This document shows, piece by piece, positions 50,518 to 58,253 of a DNA stretch of 64,000 nucleotides. The stretch is from Lentzea xinjiangensis (lineage in GTDB: Bacteria; Actinomycetota; Actinomycetes; Mycobacteriales; Pseudonocardiaceae): NCBI RefSeq assembly GCF_900110955.1, contig NZ_FOFR01000007.1, forward strand, positions 263,508 through 327,507, read 5' to 3'. The notes under the pieces were generated by a model. That model was not told where the DNA came from. It saw only the letters and a program-made list of their open reading frames with translations, and made no database searches. The first letter of the stretch is position 1. Every line of letters begins with the position of its first letter. The position numbers were made by a program, and so were the translations under genes.

Positions 50518-51347
50518 GTGCCGCGTTGTTCGCCCTGCTCACGGCCGGGTGTGCCTTGGGGGTGTGGCTGATCGCGCTGGGCGTTCGCGGTACCTCCGCA
50601 CCGTCTCGGCGTTGGACCGTTCCCGACCACTTCACCGTGGTGCGGCTGTGCGTTGGAGTGGTGGCCGCACTCCTGGTCGGTGTGATCACCGGCTGGATGG
50701 CGGCAGCAGTCCTGACGGGACTCGCAGTCGCGTTGTTGCCACGTGTCTTGCAGGCAGGCGCCGAGCAACGGGCCCGGCTCGACCGCATCGAAGCGATCGC
50801 GAGTTGGACCGAAATGCTGCGCGACACCTTGGTGGCCGCGTCCGGGCTGGAGCACGCCATGCTGGCCACCGCAGCCCGCGCACCTGAAGCCATCAGGCCT
50901 GAGGTCACGTCGCTTGCCGCTCAGCTGCGCGGCGGCGAACGTCTGGCGGTGGCGTTGCGGCGCCTGGGCGATGAACTGCACGACCCGACCGCAGACCTGG
51001 TGATCGCCGCTCTCGTCCTTTCCAGCGAGCACCAGGCACGTCATCTCGCCGAGCTGCTGGGCGAGCTCGCGACGGAAGCGCGCGAGCAGGCGTCCATGCG
51101 GATGCGGATCGAGGCGAGCCGACGGCAGACTCGCACGAGCGTCCGGGTCATCGTGATCACGACGATCACGTTCGCCGGCGGACTGATCGCACTCAACCGC
51201 GCTTACCTCGACCCGTTCGACAGCCTGCAGGGACAACTCGTCCTTGCTGTCGTGGGTGCGCTGTTCGGTCTTGCGTTCACCTGGCTTGCCCGGATCGCGC
51301 GCCTGCGGGAACCCGACCGGCTCCTCGTTGCGGAGGTGCCGCGATGA
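50514..51347 (+). CDS. Tad pilus membrane platform protein (TadB-like)
   Basis: Membrane protein of 277 residues of the type II secretion F domain family. Two N-terminal helices (SAALFALLTAGCALGVWLIALG; VVRLCVGVVAALLVGVITGWM), a cytoplasmic T2SSF domain (LRDTLVAASGLEHAMLATAARAPEAIRPEV... GERLAVALRRLGDELHDPTADLVIAALVLSS) and two C-terminal helices. Partner of the TadC-like protein that follows with an ATGA overlap. Confidence 0.88.
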   Translation: MSAALFALLTAGCALGVWLIALGVRGTSAPSRRWTVPDHFTVVRLCVGVVAALLVGVITGWMAAAVLTGLAVALLPRVLQAGAEQRARLDRIEAIASWTEMLRDTLVAASGLEHAMLATAARAPEAIRPEVTSLAAQLRGGERLAVALRRLGDELHDPTADLVIAALVLSSEHQARHLAELLGELATEAREQASMRMRIEASRRQTRTSVRVIVITTITFAGGLIALNRAYLDPFDSLQGQLVLAVVGALFGLAFTWLARIARLREPDRLLVAEVPR

Positions 51348-52222
51348 TCGAGCCGTTGCTGTGGGGAGCGTGCCTCGGAGTCGGCCTGTGGGCCTTCGCA
51401 GTGTGGCTGGTTCCTCCAAAGCCGTCGCTTCACGAGGTGCTCGCGACTCTGTCCGCACCTCCGAGTCCCGTAGCGGATACGAGTCCGGTGTGGAGGGTCA
51501 AGCGCAGGATCGCCGGCATTGCCGGCTCGTTCGGGCTCCCAACCGCGCGCCTACGAGCTGACCTGACCGTCGTAGGCGGCGACGTTGAGCGGCACCTGGT
51601 GGCGAAGGCGATTGGTGCCTTGGCAGGTGCCGCGTTGGTGTCCGTTATTGGCCTCGCGCTGGTCTTTAGGGGTGACGGCTTGCCGTGGGTGACTTCCGCG
51701 GGCGCCATCGCTGCGTTCGCCGCGGTCGGGTTCCTTCTGCCGGACTTCAGGGTGCGTGAGGCAGCTCAAAGCCGCCGGTCTGCCTTCCGACATGCCCTGA
51801 GCGCCTATCTCAACCTCGTACGCATCCTGCTCGCAGGCGGAGCGGGGGTGGACTCGGCGCTGGCCGATGCTGCCGAGGTCGGCACCGGCTGGGCGTTTCA
51901 TCAGCTGCGCCAAGCGCTCGTGACCGCTCAGGTAACGCGCACGACCCCCTGGGAAGGACTCGAACGGCTCGGCGAGGACCTTGAGGTGCGTCAGCTGTCC
52001 GACCTCGCTGCTGCGGTGGGCCTTGCCGGCACCGACGGCGCCAAGATCCGTTCAAGTCTGGCTTCCAAAGCCCGCGCGTTGCGCACCAGAGAGCTCACCG
52101 ACTCTGAAGGTGAAGCGCGTGCAGCAACCGAGCGGATGAGCCTGCCACTCGTTCTGCTGATGCTCGGCTTTCTTCTGTTCATCGGCTATCCGGCCCTGGT
52201 CTCAGTCCTCAACGGACTCTAG
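51344..52222 (+). CDS. Tad pilus membrane platform protein (TadC-like)
   Basis: Membrane protein of 292 residues, T2SSF family. N-terminal helix, cytoplasmic linker, two central helices (IGALAGAALVSVIGLALVF; AGAIAAFAAVGFLLPDF), then the F domain (RHALSAYLNLVRILLAGGAGVDSALADAAE; WEGLERLGEDLEVRQLSDLAAAVGLAGTDGAK) and the terminal helix SLPLVLLMLGFLLFIGYPALV. Together with TadB it forms the pilus platform. Confidence 0.88.
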   Translation: MIEPLLWGACLGVGLWAFAVWLVPPKPSLHEVLATLSAPPSPVADTSPVWRVKRRIAGIAGSFGLPTARLRADLTVVGGDVERHLVAKAIGALAGAALVSVIGLALVFRGDGLPWVTSAGAIAAFAAVGFLLPDFRVREAAQSRRSAFRHALSAYLNLVRILLAGGAGVDSALADAAEVGTGWAFHQLRQALVTAQVTRTTPWEGLERLGEDLEVRQLSDLAAAVGLAGTDGAKIRSSLASKARALRTRELTDSEGEARAATERMSLPLVLLMLGFLLFIGYPALVSVLNGL

Positions 52223-52230
52223 GAGTGATC

Positions 52231-52407
52231 ATGTTCAACCTCGTGTTCTGCCACGTCCGCGCAGCGATCGAAAGCCTGCGGCAAGACGATCGCGGGTACG
52301 TGGGCGAGACCGTGGTGACCATCGCCGCGCTCGTCGCCGCAGCGTTGGCGGTGGCCGCGCTGCTCACGTCGTTGTTCGTCGGTGCCGCGTCCAAGATCTC
52401 CTTGTGA
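52231..52407 (+). CDS. Flp-like pilin
   Basis: Protein of 58 residues from ATG 52231, five bases after AGGAG. Short basic leader, then QDDRGYVGETVVTIAAL and a long hydrophobic helix (VAAALAVAALLTSLFVGAA). The Gly before a hydrophobic segment with an early Glu is a prepilin peptidase site; cleavage after RG or VG is possible. Size and position directly after TadC match the major pilin. Not separately listed families, so the call is by position and shape. Confidence 0.8.
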   Translation: MFNLVFCHVRAAIESLRQDDRGYVGETVVTIAALVAAALAVAALLTSLFVGAASKISL

Positions 52408-52419
52408 GCGGGGCGTCCG

Positions 52420-52812
52420 ATGCAGCGGCTTCGGCTCCCCAACGACCGCGGAAGCGCCCCGGCGCAGGTCGTGATCATGCTGCCAGTGACGTTCCTGGCG
52501 TTCTTCCTGATAGTGCAGTTCGCCATGTGGTCTCACGCCACGCACATCGCGCAAGCCGCGGCCTCGCACGGCCTTGCAGCCGTCCGGGTACACGGCGGAT
52601 CGCCGGCCGACGGCGCCGCGAGTGCACGGAACGTGCTCGCTGGTCTCGGAGGCGGACCCCTTCGCGACGCGAACGTCGACTGCGAGCGGGGTTCTGAGAC
52701 AGCGCTGGTGCGGATCTCGGGGACTGCGAAGCAGGTCGTGCCATTCCTGACCCTTCCGGTGCATGCCGAGGCCGCAGGTCCTGTCGAGCGTTTCGTCGAG
52801 CCGGGGCGGTGA
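52420..52812 (+). CDS. TadE-like minor pilin
   Basis: Protein of 130 residues with NDRGSAPAQVVIMLPVTFLAFFLIVQFAMW, the TadE pattern of a Gly cleavage site and a hydrophobic helix. The residue at the usual Glu+5 position is Gln (GSAPAQ). The outer domain is small (GLAAVRVHGGSPADGAASARNVLAGL). Overlaps the next gene by four bases. Confidence 0.82.
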   Translation: MQRLRLPNDRGSAPAQVVIMLPVTFLAFFLIVQFAMWSHATHIAQAAASHGLAAVRVHGGSPADGAASARNVLAGLGGGPLRDANVDCERGSETALVRISGTAKQVVPFLTLPVHAEAAGPVERFVEPGR

Positions 52813-53243
52813 CCGGCATGTCCTGGTGGCGCGATCAACGCGGATCCGCAGCGGCTGAGGTCACGCTGTGGGCTCCCGTCATGGTGATGGCCTTGGTGTT
52901 CGTAGCGGTCTTGGTGCACCGCGGCGTCGACGCGCGGCTTCGGCTCAACAACGTCGCGCACCAGGCGGCACGCGCCGCGAGCATTGAGCACACGAACGCA
53001 CGAGCTGGTGCAGCAGCCTCCGCTGTCGCGATCAAGGCGCTCGTTAATGCCGAGGTCAGTTGTCAGGATATGAACGTCGAAGTCCTCGGCGATGTACGGC
53101 CGGGAACAGCGGTGACCGTGACTGTCTCGTGCACGGTCGATCTCAGCGACGCCGCCCTGCTCGGTGTACCGGCCCGAAAGCGGCTGTCCTCCACCGCGTC
53201 AGAGGTGGTCGACGCCTGGCGTTCCGTGGAGAGCGGCACATGA
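52809..53243 (+). CDS. TadE/TadF-like minor pilin
   Basis: Protein of 144 residues from GTG 52809. RDQRGSAAAEVTLWAPVMVMALVFVAVLVH gives a clear Gly cleavage site with Glu+5. The outer domain (RLRLNNVAHQAARAASIEHTNARAGAAASAVA) and a C-terminal beta segment with one cysteine pair (EVSCQDMN, VTVSCTVDL) follow. Overlaps neighbours on both sides. Confidence 0.82.
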   Translation: MTGMSWWRDQRGSAAAEVTLWAPVMVMALVFVAVLVHRGVDARLRLNNVAHQAARAASIEHTNARAGAAASAVAIKALVNAEVSCQDMNVEVLGDVRPGTAVTVTVSCTVDLSDAALLGVPARKRLSSTASEVVDAWRSVESGT

Positions 53244-53626
53244 CCGCCTTCCTCGTCGCCCTCACCGCCAGCATCCTGGCCCTCGCCGGCCTCGCCCTCG
53301 ACGGCGGTCTTGCTCTCGCCACGAAGGTCCAAGCCGCAGGAGCCGCCGAGGCAGCAGCGCGAGCAGGAGCTCAAGCCATCGACCTCAGCGCTTACCGCCT
53401 GGACAACCGGCTCGTGCTCGCACCAGATCAGGCGGTGAGCAGAGCTCAAGCACGTCTCTCCGCGACTGGTGTCGACGGCAAGGTCACCGTCTCCGGCAAC
53501 ACCGTCACGGTCGTCGTCACCACCTCTCAACGCACACAGCTGCTGACTCTCGTCGGAATTTCCAGCATCTCCGTCGAGGCGACCGGCCACGCGAGTCCCC
53601 ACCGCGGTGTCGCACCAAGCCCGTGA
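53240..53626 (+). CDS. TadG-like pilus-assembly protein (short)
   Basis: Protein of 128 residues, MTAFLVALTASILALAGLALDGGLALATKVQAAGAAEAAARAGAQAIDL, matching the N-terminus of Flp assembly TadG proteins (LDGG and the AAEAAARAGAQ helix). It lacks the vWA domain of longer TadG proteins. Ends with a beta-rich region (VTVSGNTVTVVVTTSQRTQLL). It follows the TadE/F gene with an ATGA overlap. Confidence 0.85.
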   Translation: MTAFLVALTASILALAGLALDGGLALATKVQAAGAAEAAARAGAQAIDLSAYRLDNRLVLAPDQAVSRAQARLSATGVDGKVTVSGNTVTVVVTTSQRTQLLTLVGISSISVEATGHASPHRGVAPSP

Positions 53627-53648
53627 AGACGCTCGAAAGGGGAACACC

Positions 53649-54011
53649 ATGGCCACGACGGACGAGATCCGCAGGCGGGTCGAGCTCGCTGACGCCGAGA
53701 GGAGCAATCGCCGGCTGGCCACCGCACAGCTCGTCGGGGAACTCGCGCACCGACGCACCGTGCTGGCGACTGAGCTGAGCGAGGTCGACGTCAAGCTCGG
53801 CGAGTTGATCACCGAGGCCGAGGACGTGATGAGCCTTCCGGAGCTCGCTTCGTTCACCGACGTTCCGGTCGACGAACTCACGAAGTGGACGACTGCCAGC
53901 AAACCCAAGCGAGGTAGGAAGCGACGGGCAATCACCCGGCCACCCAAGGTCGAAACCTCTTCGGTCGCAGAGGTCGTTCCGCAGGCCCTTCGGCCTGCCA
54001 CAGAGCAATGA
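53649..54011 (+). CDS. hypothetical helical protein with basic tail
   Basis: Protein of 120 residues, MATTDEIRRRVELADAERSNRRLATAQLVGELAHRRTVLATELSEVDVKLGELITEAED, a likely coiled coil, followed by an HTH-like stretch LPELASFTDVPVDELTKWT and the basic segment KPKRGRKRRAITRPP. It could bind DNA or RNA. It is coupled to the LysM-BTAD gene by an ATGA overlap. Confidence 0.7.
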   Translation: MATTDEIRRRVELADAERSNRRLATAQLVGELAHRRTVLATELSEVDVKLGELITEAEDVMSLPELASFTDVPVDELTKWTTASKPKRGRKRRAITRPPKVETSSVAEVVPQALRPATEQ

Positions 54012-56227
54012 GCTCGTACGCCACCCGCCGTGGCATCGTCAGACTCCTTGGCAACCTGGTGTGCGCGTTGGTGGCGTCAGCGGTACTGCTCGCCGTGCTG
54101 ATCGGGCTGCCACTCGGGCTGAGTCACTACGTCGGATGGCCGTTACCGGACGAGGTCCCAAGCTGGGCCATGCTGTCCGCCGTACTCACGCAGCCGATGT
54201 CCCCTTCCTTTCTGATCGATGGACTGGCGTGCCTCTGCTGGTTGCTCTGGGCCGCGTTCGTTCTCGACATCGGGCTTTGCGCCGCCGACGTACTGCACGG
54301 AGTGCGGTGGCCGGACCTGGCCGCGGTTCGGTCGCCCGCAGCGGTATTGATCGGCACAATCGTCCTGTCGGTGCTCGGCAATCGTGCGGCAGGTGCTGCC
54401 GGCGACGGCCTCCAACTGGCCTCATCCAGTCCGGTGGCCGTCGTCGAGACCGTGCGAGCACCCGATCCGGTTACCGGCACCTGCGACTCGATGTGGGCAG
54501 TGGCCGAACGCGCGCTGGGCGACGGCGCCCGCTGGCCCGAGATCTTCGAGCTCAACCGCGGCAAACCGCAACCAGACGGCCTACCTCTCACGGACCCGCA
54601 CCGGGTGTTCCCCGGGGAGAACCTGCTCGTCCCGTCAGCACAGGCTCCTCCGTCCACTCCCCCAGTCGAACCGGCGACCCCGCCACCACCAGCGCCTTCG
54701 CCCGAGATGGCACAGCACGAGAAACAGCTGCCGCAGCCCGACTCGGCACCGACCGGAAGAACCACGGCGTTCGTCAGCACTGCCTTGGCCGCAGCCGTCA
54801 GCGCAGCCCTCGTGGTGGCAAGAAGGCGATACCGCGGCAGGTACAAGCCTGGCAGCGGACTGCGTGATGATCTCCCTGTCGCGCCCGTGGTTTACGAACT
54901 GCAGCTCGCCCGCGACCGTTCTGAGCACCAAGCGACTTCGGACGACGATGCAACACCGCTCGGTGTCAGGAACGGTCAGGAGGTCGCGCTCGACCTTGCG
55001 GCTTGCGGCGGGCTCGGCTTGGTCGGTCCCGGCGCTGTTGCGGCAGCGCGCGCTCTTGTCCTGACTGCATTGACCCGCACGACCGTCGCAATCACCGCCG
55101 AAGACTTGGCGTCGCTCCTTGGTGAAGCCGCCGTCGGTGAGCCACCGTCCGCGTTGCGGATCGTCTCCAGCCGGCGGCAACTCGAAGTCACGCTCGCGCA
55201 GGCATCCTCACGTCAGCTCTCCGGCGTCTTCCTCGGACAGTGGACGCACGGCATCACGCTCTACATCGGCGTCGACGGCACCGTGTCCTCGGCAAGTCCT
55301 GGCCCTGGGCAGGAGCTCACCGGTGTCAAGCTCTTCCACCTCGGCGACGACGATGCGCACGACCTCCTCGGCCTGTTCCGCGAGGCTGAACAACGCCCGC
55401 AACCCGCAGCTGCCGAAACCGCGCTCGAGATCAGCGCGAACGTCGTGCCCGCAGACCGGCCACCGCTGCAACTCCGGCTGCTCGGCACGCCCGCCCTGCG
55501 CTGGCCTGACGCCGAGCACGACGTCACCGCCACGATTCAACCGCGGCTACGCGAACTCGTCGTCTTCCTCGCGGTGCATCCCCAAGGCACAACTCGCGAG
55601 GCACTCGTCAACGCCCTGTGGCCGGCGAACACGTCGGACAAGGCAAACAACGCCCTCAACACCGCGCTCTCCCGACTGCGCAACGCCATAGCCAAAGCCA
55701 CCGGAGGAACGATCACGGACATCGCGATCGTCGGAGGAGGTCGCTACCGCCTCAATCCGGACCTCGTCGAGGTCGACTACTGGCACCTGGACCGCGCGAT
55801 CACCGCCCGCCGCTCGGCTAGCACGGCACAAGAGCGAACCGAGGCATACCGGCAGGTCGTCAGCCTCTACACAGGTCCGCTCGCTGAGGGGGTCGAGAGC
55901 GAATGGCTGGAGCCGTTGCGCGAAGCGGTGCGGCGTGACGTCATCGACGCGGCCGCCGCTCTCGCGCACGCGTTGCGCGACGTCGATCCGGAACAGACGC
56001 TCGAACTGCTGGAACTCGCACGAGCCTTCGATCCGCACAACGAGCTCCTGTACCGGGACATCATGCGGCTTCAGGGCCGTCTCGGCCGGCTCGAGGCCAT
56101 CCCGCGCACTCTCGCTCTGCTCACCAGCAAGCTCGCAGAGATCGACGACAAGCCGTCACCCGAAGCGACCTGGCTTGCAGCCAACCTTCCGCGGCACCAC
56201 GCCAAAGACCAACTGCCAGCGTCATGA
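54008..56227 (+). CDS. membrane-anchored LysM-BTAD (SARP-like) protein
   Basis: Protein of 739 residues. Three or more N-terminal helices (ALVASAVLLAVLIGLPLGL; GLACLCWLLWAAFVLDIGL; AAVLIGTIVLSVLGN), a LysM-like domain (TGTCDSMWAVAERALGDGARWPEIFELN ... GENLLVPS, about 158-215), a Pro-rich linker, a further helix (TAFVSTALAAAVSAALVVA, about 255), a soluble middle domain, then an OmpR-type winged helix (QPRLRELVVFLAVHPQGTTREALVNALWP) and a BTAD domain (YWHLDRAITARR ... LEAIPRTLALLTSKL). This architecture recurs at the end of actinobacterial Tad loci and may link the cell wall to gene control. Confidence 0.9.
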   Translation: MSSYATRRGIVRLLGNLVCALVASAVLLAVLIGLPLGLSHYVGWPLPDEVPSWAMLSAVLTQPMSPSFLIDGLACLCWLLWAAFVLDIGLCAADVLHGVRWPDLAAVRSPAAVLIGTIVLSVLGNRAAGAAGDGLQLASSSPVAVVETVRAPDPVTGTCDSMWAVAERALGDGARWPEIFELNRGKPQPDGLPLTDPHRVFPGENLLVPSAQAPPSTPPVEPATPPPPAPSPEMAQHEKQLPQPDSAPTGRTTAFVSTALAAAVSAALVVARRRYRGRYKPGSGLRDDLPVAPVVYELQLARDRSEHQATSDDDATPLGVRNGQEVALDLAACGGLGLVGPGAVAAARALVLTALTRTTVAITAEDLASLLGEAAVGEPPSALRIVSSRRQLEVTLAQASSRQLSGVFLGQWTHGITLYIGVDGTVSSASPGPGQELTGVKLFHLGDDDAHDLLGLFREAEQRPQPAAAETALEISANVVPADRPPLQLRLLGTPALRWPDAEHDVTATIQPRLRELVVFLAVHPQGTTREALVNALWPANTSDKANNALNTALSRLRNAIAKATGGTITDIAIVGGGRYRLNPDLVEVDYWHLDRAITARRSASTAQERTEAYRQVVSLYTGPLAEGVESEWLEPLREAVRRDVIDAAAALAHALRDVDPEQTLELLELARAFDPHNELLYRDIMRLQGRLGRLEAIPRTLALLTSKLAEIDDKPSPEATWLAANLPRHHAKDQLPAS

Positions 56228-56853
56228 AAGCCGCATTTCCCGAAAAGAATCTCTACCAGAACAAAAGAACCTTTTCCTGCAATTTCATTCCCGCCGGGCT
56301 CGACGCTACCGTGCATTTTGCCATGATCAAACACACCAACCTGTAGAGGGGAATCAATCCGGGGTTCAGCCCGAGATGCACCTGGAGGGCACCTCCAGAG
56401 TTGATCCGTCCGGCACGCACGTCACGCACGACAGCACGACCACAGCGGGATCACCTGGTGTCCCAGACTCGCTTGGCCACAAGCGGGAGGTCAAAACGGC
56501 GCGGCAGCAGGCCTGCGATTCCCGTATCGCCTGCACAGACCTGGCAAACCCACCTCGCCTCTGTCCACAGCAACTTCCCCGACCTGTTCAACTACCCCCC
56601 AAGCCGGACCCGGGCCGCTCGCCAGCGTTCCGCCCCGACAACACTCCAGTCACAACACAAACGCAAATGCGATTTGAATTCAATTTCCGCCACCGAGATA
56701 ACATGGCAATCCCCACAAAAGAGTCTTGAAAAAGACCCCAAATGCACTGGAAATTGGCGTGCGGCGGAGTTATATTTGAATCACACCGGGAAACCGGAAA
56801 CCACACCGAATACCACACCTGGCGCGAGCCATGTCTGCCGAACGGGGTCCATC
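56228..56853. other. 626-bp A/T-richer intergenic region
   Basis: No supported gene. The region is richer in A/T than its surroundings and separates the pilus locus from the MoxR-vWA module. A possible promoter (TTGAAT-17-GATAAC) lies at 56674-56702. Open frames through it have no ribosome site or family match. Confidence 0.5.
56674..56702 (+). promoter_or_regulatory. candidate promoter for the MoxR-vWA module
   Basis: TTGAAT (56674-56679) and GATAAC (56697-56702) are separated by 17 bp in an A/T-rich segment, about 150 bp before the small zinc-ribbon-like gene. Sequence resemblance only. Confidence 0.3.
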
Positions 56854-57012
56854 ATGTGTTACGCCGACACCATCACCGAAATCGACGGCACCGTTACCGC
56901 GTACTGCTGCTGTGGATGGGTCGAACACGAACACACCCCGGAATCGGCTGACATCGCGGCAGAAACGCACCAGAACACGCCCGACGACGAGTCGCCCATC
57001 GCGGCTGCCTGA
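56854..57012 (+). CDS. small Cys/His (zinc-ribbon-like) protein
   Basis: Protein of 52 residues, MCYADTITEIDGTVTAYCCCGWVEHEHTPESADIAAETHQ..., with the CCCGW turn and spaced His residues seen in many short phage and plasmid zinc-binding proteins of actinobacteria. It lies 30 bases before the MoxR gene. The 203-codon frame upstream has no coding character, so only this end is called. Confidence 0.55.
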   Translation: MCYADTITEIDGTVTAYCCCGWVEHEHTPESADIAAETHQNTPDDESPIAAA

Positions 57013-57042
57013 CCCCTGCAACTGGACCGAAAGGGAACCGCG

Positions 57043-58227
57043 ATGACCACGCCCACCACGACCAGCACCCCCACGACCGGATCGGCAACCCGTCTGCGCA
57101 ACGGCGAACTGCGCGCCATGGTCGCGCGCGTCCTGGCAGACGACCCCACCACGGGCATGACCCCGCGCGTCGTTGCCGCCAAACTCGGCGGACGATCATC
57201 GGGCGCCGTGGGCAACGCGCTGAAAGTGCTCACCGAATGCGGTGCCGCCGAAGTCGTACTGACCACGCCGCTGACTTACCGCGCCACCGCGACCACCGCC
57301 GTTGTCGCAGCAGCTGCGATCACCCCTGCACCGACACCCACCCCAAGCCCCCGCCGCAGGAAGTCACCAGCAACCACAACGGTTCCCGAACCCGCCGCAC
57401 CCACCCCGAAACCCGCCGCAACGGCTGTCGTCACAGGACCGGTGACGCGCCCGAACGGCCTGACCTACCACCCCCGATTGCTGTCCGGCATGCCGGACGT
57501 GACCGCACTGCACCGGTTGCGCGACGCCGGGGTCGCCGCACTGCTGTACGGACCGCCCGGGACCGGAAAGACGTCGGTGGTCGAAGCCGCATTCCCGGAC
57601 CTGCTCACGGTTCAGGGTGACGGCGACACCACGGTGGCCGACTTCGTGGGCGAGTACACGCAGACCGATGACGGCCGCTACGTGTTCGTACACGGCCCGT
57701 TGGTGCGTGCAATGCGCGCGGGTGTGCCGCTGTTCATCGATGACGCCACGTTGATCCCACCCACCGTGCTGGCCGTGGTCTACCCCGCGATGGACGGCCG
57801 CCGTCAGATCGTGGTCAAGGCGAACGGCGGTGAGGTCGTTGACGCCGCAGACGGGTTCTACGTGGTCGCCGGACACAACCCCGGTGTGCACGGCGCGATT
57901 CTGAGTGACGCCCTGTCGTCCCGGTTCTCAGCCCAGATCCACGTGTCCACCGACTACGACCTGGCCGCACAGCTCAAGATCGACAAGCGGGCCGTCAAGG
58001 TCGCCCGCAACCTGGCCACCCGTCAAGCCAAGGGCGAGATCGGCTGGGCACCGCAACTGCGTGAGCTGATCGCGTTCCAGAAGATCGCGGGCGTGCTCGG
58101 CGCCGAAGCCGCCGCCGGAAACCTGGTCGGCATCGCACCCGAGGAAGACCGCACCACCGTTGCCAGCGCTGTCCGAGACGCGTTCGGCACGACGGTCAAA
58201 CCGCTGGCACTCGGCACCCGCATCTAG
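57043..58227 (+). CDS. MoxR-like AAA ATPase with N-terminal winged helix
   Basis: ATPase of 394 residues. N-terminal wHTH-like domain (LRAMVARVLADDPTTGMTPRVVAAKLGG ... GAVGNALKVLTECGAAEVV, about 22-80), a Thr/Pro/Ala linker (TPAPTPTPSPRRRKSP), then the AAA core: Walker A LLYGPPGTGKTS (170-178), Walker B PLFIDDATLIPP with Asp in place of the catalytic Glu, sensor 1 VVAGHNPG and arginine finger LSSRFSAQIHV. Similar to GvpN/CbbQ-type ATPases. It pairs with the vWA protein 26 bases downstream. Confidence 0.9.
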   Translation: MTTPTTTSTPTTGSATRLRNGELRAMVARVLADDPTTGMTPRVVAAKLGGRSSGAVGNALKVLTECGAAEVVLTTPLTYRATATTAVVAAAAITPAPTPTPSPRRRKSPATTTVPEPAAPTPKPAATAVVTGPVTRPNGLTYHPRLLSGMPDVTALHRLRDAGVAALLYGPPGTGKTSVVEAAFPDLLTVQGDGDTTVADFVGEYTQTDDGRYVFVHGPLVRAMRAGVPLFIDDATLIPPTVLAVVYPAMDGRRQIVVKANGGEVVDAADGFYVVAGHNPGVHGAILSDALSSRFSAQIHVSTDYDLAAQLKIDKRAVKVARNLATRQAKGEIGWAPQLRELIAFQKIAGVLGAEAAAGNLVGIAPEEDRTTVASAVRDAFGTTVKPLALGTRI

Positions 58228-58253
58228 CGCGACCATCCGGAAAGGACACGGCC

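Noticed and set aside
56401..56853. Upstream 150 codons of the frame ending at 57012
   Set aside because: Ser/Arg/Thr-rich with no ribosome site; only the last 52 codons look like a protein.
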